Below are positions 59,035-64,000 of a DNA stretch of 64,000 bases, piece by piece. The notes below the pieces were generated by a model. The model worked only from the letters and a program-made list of their open reading frames with translations, had not been told where the DNA came from and searched no databases. Origin of the DNA: Borrelia hermsii DAH (GTDB taxonomy: Bacteria; Spirochaetota; Spirochaetia; Borreliales; Borreliaceae); contig NZ_CP073136.1 in assembly GCF_023035675.1 (NCBI RefSeq), positions 62,001-126,000 on the forward strand, written 5' to 3'. The translations under genes and the position numbers were made by a program. How positions within the stretch are numbered: the first letter of the stretch is position 1; every line of letters begins with the position of its first letter.

Positions 59035-59634
59035 TTACATAGCGGAAATTACATTTTCTCTAATAAGGATATCATAAAATAAACCGATTGGTAAGCCTAT
59101 TATATTTGAATAACTACCATTAATATATTCAATCAAGATATCTGCAACACCATTTTTAAGACTTATACCCCCAGCCTTATTTTTCCAATGTCCAAGTTCA
59201 ATATAATGATAAACAATATCTGGAGTTAATTCTCGAAATTTAATAAATGATATTTCACAAGCTTTAACTATTTTTTCTTTTGTTGGAATAAATATACAAA
59301 AACTAGTCTCAACTTCAATAAGCTTATTACTATATCCCATTATCTTGCTAAAAGCTTCCTTTTCATCTCTTATTTTGCCAACATAAACCGAATCATTCTT
59401 TAACAGAGTATCAACAGTAATTAAACATTTATCCTTACCATATTTCTCAATAGCACTAGTAAGTTTAAGAACCGCTATCCTCTCCGTAACACCAGTCTCA
59501 CCTGTTTTCATTATTAAGTTCTCATCAATATCAACACTAAGAGATAAAAAATTAATTTTTAAAGCCTCTAAAAACTCAGCCCTAACAAGAGAACTTGATA
59601 CGAGTGCAATCTCAAAATTCTCCTTATAAATCAT
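59035..59634 (-). CDS. maf: Maf-family nucleotide pyrophosphatase
   Basis: 199 residues. SSSLVRAEFLEAL (residues 13-25, Maf consensus SxSPRRxxLL with the PRR degraded to LVR), the DTLLKNDSVYVGK region (consensus DTvv...ilgKP) and HWKNKAGGISLKNG with the AGGY-like loop identify the Maf/HAM1-related fold. Maf proteins hydrolyse modified or canonical NTPs. The altered SSSLVR motif and weak GKP suggest divergence; activity is uncertain. Overlaps the upstream 92-residue gene by 11 bases. Confidence 0.78.
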   Translation of the reverse strand: MIYKENFEIALVSSSLVRAEFLEALKINFLSLSVDIDENLIMKTGETGVTERIAVLKLTSAIEKYGKDKCLITVDTLLKNDSVYVGKIRDEKEAFSKIMGYSNKLIEVETSFCIFIPTKEKIVKACEISFIKFRELTPDIVYHYIELGHWKNKAGGISLKNGVADILIEYINGSYSNIIGLPIGLFYDILIRENVISAM

Positions 59635-59902
59635 TCTTACTCCTCTCAGAAAATCTTAATAAAGATATTAAAACTATTGAACCAATAACTGGAAACAAAT
59701 AAAATAAAATATCTACTTGTCTATTATAATAATCGGAATAAAAAAGAGGTATAAAAAATAAAAATAAAACACTTCCTAAAAAACTTATAAAATAAACTAG
59801 CAAAAACCCAAATCTTAATATACCAAAAAAGACAATAATAAAACTTATCACAAAAGAGACAATAATATTAGTTAAAATTAAATGAAAAAAAAATGTTACC
59901 AT
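59624..59902 (-). CDS. Small three-helix membrane protein
   Basis: 92 residues with three hydrophobic stretches (about 5-30, 33-55 and 63-82) and a charged end (RFSERSKNDL). No family recognised. It lies between the lipoprotein gene (13 bases upstream) and maf (overlapping), so it is cotranslated with them. ATG at 59902 follows GAAGGTGAGG. Confidence 0.65.
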   Translation of the reverse strand: MVTFFFHLILTNIIVSFVISFIIVFFGILRFGFLLVYFISFLGSVLFLFFIPLFYSDYYNRQVDILFYLFPVIGSIVLISLLRFSERSKNDL

Positions 59903-59915
59903 GCCTCACCTTCAA

Positions 59916-60683
59916 TTAATTCGACAACTCAAAACTATTTAAACTCCCTATATTCACAATAACACTATACAACTCATCTTCAATAGCATTACCTGCTGCC
60001 ATAACAAAAATCACCAAATTATACTTAGGGGAAACATCTTTTGTAAAAAAATTATCACTAATGTGCTTGAGATCAAATGGTCTCTTATCACTATCTGCGA
60101 CTTTAGATTTTTTAAGAGCTTCAGAAAATTCACTATACAAACCATTAACAACATAGGATCTATATATAGTTTTAATATGTTTAATCAGAGGCGCTGAAGA
60201 ATCACTACCATTCCTTATACTAATAAAAACTGATCCAGGAGTACTCTTCCTCAAGTTTTCAAAATTAAATTCAATATATAAAGGAAATTTTCCTTGAATC
60301 CAACTTTTGTCCAATTTCAAAGTCGGTCTCCCTGAAGAACGATCACCGTCCAAATTAATTTTATAAAATCCTCTCCTATTAAACTCATTAACATTATTAA
60401 AAACACTCTTTAAAGCATCAAAATCTCTTTGAACACTCTTTGTAAAACTCCCAAAATGGTAATTTGAACCCTCTGGGTAGAATTTATAATATATATCAAA
60501 ACCCCTAATTTTAGAATTATTGTGATTATTAAAATAACCTGAAGGCAATTTAAAAGCAAGAGTATCTCTGGAAGCTCTACTATCAACTACCAAAGGAGAA
60601 TCGATTATAGCGATATCTTCAATACCACAACCAAATATTAATAAAGAAATAACTACAAATGTAGTATTAGAAAACTTTTTCAT
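59916..60683 (-). CDS. Lipoprotein of unknown function
   Basis: 255 residues. Lipoprotein signal peptide: Lys-Lys, hydrophobic core and LLIFGCG lipobox, Cys at 19. The mature protein shows no domain I know; it has beta-type sequence with IYYKFYPEG and RPTLKLDKSWIQGKFPLYIEF. The spirochaetal lipobox is permissive and fits. Likely envelope-attached. Position between a TPR protein (23 bases) and the small membrane protein suggests a shared envelope task. Confidence 0.75.
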   Translation of the reverse strand: MKKFSNTTFVVISLLIFGCGIEDIAIIDSPLVVDSRASRDTLAFKLPSGYFNNHNNSKIRGFDIYYKFYPEGSNYHFGSFTKSVQRDFDALKSVFNNVNEFNRRGFYKINLDGDRSSGRPTLKLDKSWIQGKFPLYIEFNFENLRKSTPGSVFISIRNGSDSSAPLIKHIKTIYRSYVVNGLYSEFSEALKKSKVADSDKRPFDLKHISDNFFTKDVSPKYNLVIFVMAAGNAIEDELYSVIVNIGSLNSFELSN

Positions 60684-60706
60684 ACCAAAACAAAAAATAA
60701 ACCAAA

Positions 60707-61315
60707 TTACCTAAGCTGCAAAAGCTTATTTTTGGCAACATTAACATATAAGTTATTTTCATAAGAAAAATTAGCAATTTTAGAGTATATTTCAATAGCC
60801 AATTTTTTATCTTTAGCTTCAATTAATACCGCTTTACCAAGCAAGGCTCTAATTTTAATAAAATCTAATTTGGTCTGCTTAATCACATTATCATATATCA
60901 ATAAAGCATCCTCAACTTGTCCCATTTTTTCGTAAACCACAGCTTTATTAATATAGGCAAGTTCCCTTTCAATCCACTTTGAACCAATAACAATATCTAA
61001 ATCCTTAAGAGCTTCTTTATATAAACCCTTAATTTGGAAATAAGTAGACCTTGCAAGATAAAACCGTGGGAGAAATTCATGTGCAACATCGTCTCTCTTA
61101 TTTACAGCTTCCTCTATTTTAGGCTCTAATTTAAGTTTTTCTTCAGCATTCTTTGCTCTTAAATAAAGATTTAAATCTCTCTCAAGATTTTCTACTACTT
61201 CCCCCCCTGCCTTAACATGATCTATATCCATAGAATCATAAAAACAAAGGATAATTCCTACAAAAACAATAACTGCAAGAATACCTACAAAAAATTTATT
61301 TTTAAACATCAGCAT
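60707..61315 (-). CDS. Membrane-anchored TPR protein
   Basis: 202 residues with an N-terminal helix (about 6-26, FFVGILAVIVFVGIILCFY) and TPR-type helices after it (ARSTYFQIKGLYKEALKDLDIV; YINKAVVYEKMGQVEDALLIYDNVI). It overlaps the rpsA end by 14 bases. Probably a periplasmic scaffold; similar to the larger TPR proteins in this window only in type. Confidence 0.72.
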   Translation of the reverse strand: MLMFKNKFFVGILAVIVFVGIILCFYDSMDIDHVKAGGEVVENLERDLNLYLRAKNAEEKLKLEPKIEEAVNKRDDVAHEFLPRFYLARSTYFQIKGLYKEALKDLDIVIGSKWIERELAYINKAVVYEKMGQVEDALLIYDNVIKQTKLDFIKIRALLGKAVLIEAKDKKLAIEIYSKIANFSYENNLYVNVAKNKLLQLR

Positions 61316-62963
61316 TCCTCTTTAACAGATTCGCAAAGGGCTTATAAGACTCTTCATCATCCTCCTTAAACAAATAAGAAGAAATTTCTTCGCTTGATTT
61401 TTGTTCCTTATACGCCCTATAAGAAAGCAAAACCAACTTATTTTTAAAATCAATATTGGTAATCATAACTTTAAGTTTGTCCCCAACATTCAAATTTTCA
61501 AAAGTATCCAAGCTGGATTCTTTTGTATCTCCAAGTTGAATTTTACTAATAAATCCCATTATTTTACCATAAACTCTTACCTGAACTCCCTTTGATTTCT
61601 TCTCTAAAACTTCAACTTCAAGGGTATCACCTTTCTTATAGCTCTTAGAGAAATCATCCCAAGGATTTTCTTCCAACTGTTTAATTCCCAACCTAATGTT
61701 TTGCTTCTTTGCATCAAATTCAATTACTTTTCCACTAATTGAACTTCCCAATTTAAAGTATTCCTCAGGATTAATCTCATCAACCCAAGAAATATCAAAT
61801 TTACTAATATATGCATCTATGCCTTCTTCAATGCTCACAAAGGCACCTGTCTTTGTGATATTCTTAACAACACCCTGAACAACCTTACCAACATCACACC
61901 TTTGAGATAAACTATTCCATGGATTCTCATTAACTTGCTTAATACCTAGAGATATTTTTTGATTTTCCTTGTCTATCTCCAAAATCTTAACTTCTACGAT
62001 TTGCCCAACCTTAACTAATTCTTGGGGACTTTTTATCACCCTTACCCAAGAAAAATTGCTTATATGAAGAAATCCTGATATCTCACTATCAAGTTCAACC
62101 ACAGCACCAAAGGGTAATATTTTCACAACTTTGCCCTTTACAATACTTTCAATCTTATACCTAGATTCAACAGAATCCCAAGGATTTGCCTTTAAAGCTT
62201 TAAGGGATAATTCCATCTTTCCTGTATTTACACTTAATTTGATGATTTGCAATCTTAATTTATCACCAACACGAATAAAATCTTCAATATTTTCAACACG
62301 ACTAAATGCAATATTTCTTTTATGCAATACTCCCAAAACAAGATTCTTAACCTTTATAATAGCACCATAATCTGTAATTCTCTCAACAACACCATCAACT
62401 ATATCTCCCTCGCTATAAGAATTAACAAGCTCTTTTCTTTTCAAAAGCTCTCGCTCTCTCTCCAAAGTCCGTCTATCAAGAATAAGCCTAAGACCATCAG
62501 TTTTATCTGCCTGAATAACATAAAACTCAACTACCAAGCCTCTTTTTAATTTTTCATCTCTAATTTTAGAACTCAAATAAGATGGCATAAATCCGGTAAC
62601 ATTTTCATTAATTTGGACTTTATAGCCACTTGAAAGTTCAACTAAAATCTTGCCTTTAAGCACCTTTCTATTTGCAATATACTCATCAATCTTATCTTGC
62701 AAATTAAGAGAATCAAGCTTTGCAACACTAAGAACTAATCCCAATTCTCCCCCTACCCTCGTAACTATTGCATCAAGTTTATCTCCAACATTTGGAATGG
62801 TTTCAAATTCATCGATTTTAATAAAACCTTCAGACTTATACCCAATATCTACAAGCACATAATCTTTCATGATATTTATAACAACACCAGAAACGCTACT
62901 ACCAAGTTCTACTTTTTCAAGAACCTTCAGATAATTTTCTTGTAAATCTTCTTGCTTTTCCAT
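61302..62963 (-). CDS. rpsA: Ribosomal protein bS1
   Basis: 553 residues from ATG 62963, 5 bases after AGAGG (GTG 62969 is less well placed). About six S1 RNA-binding repeats are visible, each with the pattern G-x-V-x(2)-I-x(2)-G-A-x-V ... G-x-(L/I)-x-x-S: for example GSSVSGVVINIMKDYVLVDIG, GDIVDGVVERITDYGAIIKV, VVQGVVKNITKTGAFVSI (cores only). The first two repeats are more divergent, as in other S1. Binds mRNA on the 30S subunit. Located 7 bases after cmk, the common cmk-rpsA pairing. Confidence 0.93.
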   Translation of the reverse strand: MEKQEDLQENYLKVLEKVELGSSVSGVVINIMKDYVLVDIGYKSEGFIKIDEFETIPNVGDKLDAIVTRVGGELGLVLSVAKLDSLNLQDKIDEYIANRKVLKGKILVELSSGYKVQINENVTGFMPSYLSSKIRDEKLKRGLVVEFYVIQADKTDGLRLILDRRTLERERELLKRKELVNSYSEGDIVDGVVERITDYGAIIKVKNLVLGVLHKRNIAFSRVENIEDFIRVGDKLRLQIIKLSVNTGKMELSLKALKANPWDSVESRYKIESIVKGKVVKILPFGAVVELDSEISGFLHISNFSWVRVIKSPQELVKVGQIVEVKILEIDKENQKISLGIKQVNENPWNSLSQRCDVGKVVQGVVKNITKTGAFVSIEEGIDAYISKFDISWVDEINPEEYFKLGSSISGKVIEFDAKKQNIRLGIKQLEENPWDDFSKSYKKGDTLEVEVLEKKSKGVQVRVYGKIMGFISKIQLGDTKESSLDTFENLNVGDKLKVMITNIDFKNKLVLLSYRAYKEQKSSEEISSYLFKEDDEESYKPFANLLKRNADV

Positions 62964-62976
62964 CCTCACCTCTCTA

Positions 62977-63633
62977 TCACTTTTTTTTCAAATTAAACGT
63001 CTTTATGATAATATCACATACATCATCTAGGCATTTATAGCTTGTATCAATATAAAAAACTTCTTTAGCCAATTTCAATTTACCATACTCTTTATTTTGA
63101 TCAATTTCATCTCGCCTCTCTAGTGCTTGCTCTAACTCATTTAAAGTGATATCATCATCCCTTTGATTATACCGTCTTAAAGCTCGCACTTTAACAGAAG
63201 CATCAAGATATATCTTAACCTTAGCTTCTGGAAATACTACGGTAGTAATATCTCTACCCTCTATTATATAATTATCATCCTTTAATTTAACTATTTCTCT
63301 TAATTTTTTATTTACAATATTCCTAACACCTATATAAGAAGAATAAAGAGAAACTTGAAGATCTATTCTTTCATTTAAAATATGACTCGTAACATTTACA
63401 CCATTAAGCAAAAAATCAACACCATTAAATTTGATATCATTTTGTAATACAAGTTCTAAAATTTTACTCTCACTAAGCAGATCATATTCGTTTAGAGTAA
63501 ACTTTTGAGCAATCAAAGTTATTATTCTATAAAAATAACCAGAACTAATAAACTTAAAACCTAATCTGCTCCCTAGCGCTTTCGCAATCGAGCTTTTCCC
63601 CGAAGCTGAAGGACCATCAATTGCTATTATCAT
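62977..63633 (-). CDS. cmk: Cytidylate kinase
   Basis: 218 residues. P-loop IAIDGPSASGKSSIAK (residues 3-18), GRDITTVVFPEAKVKIYLDAS (core GRDITTVVFP) and RRDEIDQNKEYGKL are the CMP kinase signatures. Makes CDP/dCDP from CMP/dCMP. Its start overlaps the rluB end by 17 bases. Confidence 0.95.
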   Translation of the reverse strand: MIIAIDGPSASGKSSIAKALGSRLGFKFISSGYFYRIITLIAQKFTLNEYDLLSESKILELVLQNDIKFNGVDFLLNGVNVTSHILNERIDLQVSLYSSYIGVRNIVNKKLREIVKLKDDNYIIEGRDITTVVFPEAKVKIYLDASVKVRALRRYNQRDDDITLNELEQALERRDEIDQNKEYGKLKLAKEVFYIDTSYKCLDDVCDIIIKTFNLKKK

Positions 63634-64000
63634 TTAATATTCCCCCCAAAAGCTGTGTCTTGAATCTATTAATCTTAGCTAAAGACAAAACTTTAATTTG
63701 TCCTTCTTTTAAATTATCCAACTTAATATTACCTATTCTAATTCTGTGAACTTTCTTTAAAAAGATATTCTTACTTAAAAAGACTTTTCGAATCTCCCTA
63801 TTTTTACCTTCCGTTAAAACCAACTTAACAGAATTATTGCCAAGCATTTCATAAGATTTTAACTTAAATATTTCTCTTTCAATCTTTATTCCATGTTTAA
63901 AATTAATAAGCAAATCCTCATTAACATCCTTTTTTGACTCAACAATATACTCCTTTTCAACCTCACTCCTTGGATGAACAATACTATTTGCAAACTGACC
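63617..64000 (-). CDS. rluB: RluB-type rRNA pseudouridine synthase, C-terminal part
   Basis: 127 codons open from the window edge to the stop at 63617; the N-terminus with the S4 domain and catalytic Asp lies outside. HPRSEVEKEYIV near the edge, then KLVLTEGKNREIRKVF and HRIRIGNIKLDNLKEGQI are the conserved C-terminal blocks of the RsuA/RluB/RluE/RluF family. RluB modifies 23S rRNA; another member of the family cannot be excluded from the C-terminus alone. Overlaps cmk by 17 bases. Confidence 0.85.
   Translation of the reverse strand, partial: GQFANSIVHPRSEVEKEYIVESKKDVNEDLLINFKHGIKIEREIFKLKSYEMLGNNSVKLVLTEGKNREIRKVFLSKNIFLKKVHRIRIGNIKLDNLKEGQIKVLSLAKINRFKTQLLGGILNDNSN

Overview
This window is an ordinary, collinear piece of a Borrelia (spirochaete) chromosome. 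The support is the very AT-rich base composition and a gene order I recognise as that of the B. burgdorferi chromosome from about BB0067 to BB0129: pepP, prfB, ftsY, sufS-sufU, comM, ldh, lepA, a V-type ATPase operon, mutS2, rsgA, murI, asnS, htrA, map, nusB, thiolase, dnaB-rplI-rpsR-ssb-rpsF, a PTS permease, rseP-cdsA-uppS-frr-tsf-rpsB, rpsA and cmk. Protein details (for example in LepA) look to me closer to the relapsing-fever group than to the Lyme group, but that is from memory and unverified. There are no insertion sequences, prophage genes, CRISPR arrays, tRNAs or rRNAs that I can see.

Layout. 1-773 (-) is the start of an aminopeptidase P gene, divergent from 893-15468 (+). That + block holds a HAD phosphatase, an M29 aminopeptidase, a DUF212 membrane protein, three membrane-protein genes two of which look like a decayed Rnf electron-transport complex, prfB with its programmed frameshift, a PEGA-domain protein, ftsY, and a LolCDE-like ABC transporter. 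15503-17096 (-) are two hypothetical proteins. 17301-20694 (+) are sufS, sufU and comM. 20717-36362 (-) is a long leftward stretch: ldh, lepA, a TPR protein, the V-type ATPase operon (E, DUF2764, A, B, D, I, K in transcription order), a small protein, mutS2, rsgA and murI. 36506-38486 (+) is asnS plus a small exported protein. 38489-46042 (-) is a phosphoribosyltransferase, htrA, map, TPR protein, nusB, a parvulin-type foldase and thiolase. 46132-47487 (+) is a likely outer-membrane protein. 47674-50741 (-) is the rpsF-ssb-rpsR-rplI-dnaB operon; 51264-52961 (-) is a PTS EIICB; 53201-53890 (+) is hemolysin III; 53942-64000 (-) runs through rseP, cdsA, uppS, frr, tsf, rpsB, maf, small envelope proteins, rpsA, cmk and a partial rluB.

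How the genes fit together. Most are translation, protein export/quality control and envelope functions of a reduced fermentative parasite: lactate dehydrogenase as the redox sink, a V-type ATPase for the ion gradient, and isoprenoid-lipid genes (thiolase, uppS, cdsA) whose neighbourhood lacks the dxr gene usual in other bacteria. The most interesting signals are (1) a fused RnfC-RnfD-like protein followed by an RnfA-like protein, both without the cysteines that carry Fe-S clusters; (2) a PTS protein whose EIIB domain has no cysteine at all; (3) a lepA gene whose only plausible start is ATT; (4) two genes whose -10 box sits directly before the start codon and which lack a ribosome-binding site; and (5) several precise inverted repeats at gene boundaries, including one that masks the ribosome-binding site after asnS. 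Where I moved a start codon, it was because a Shine-Dalgarno sequence supports the new one.
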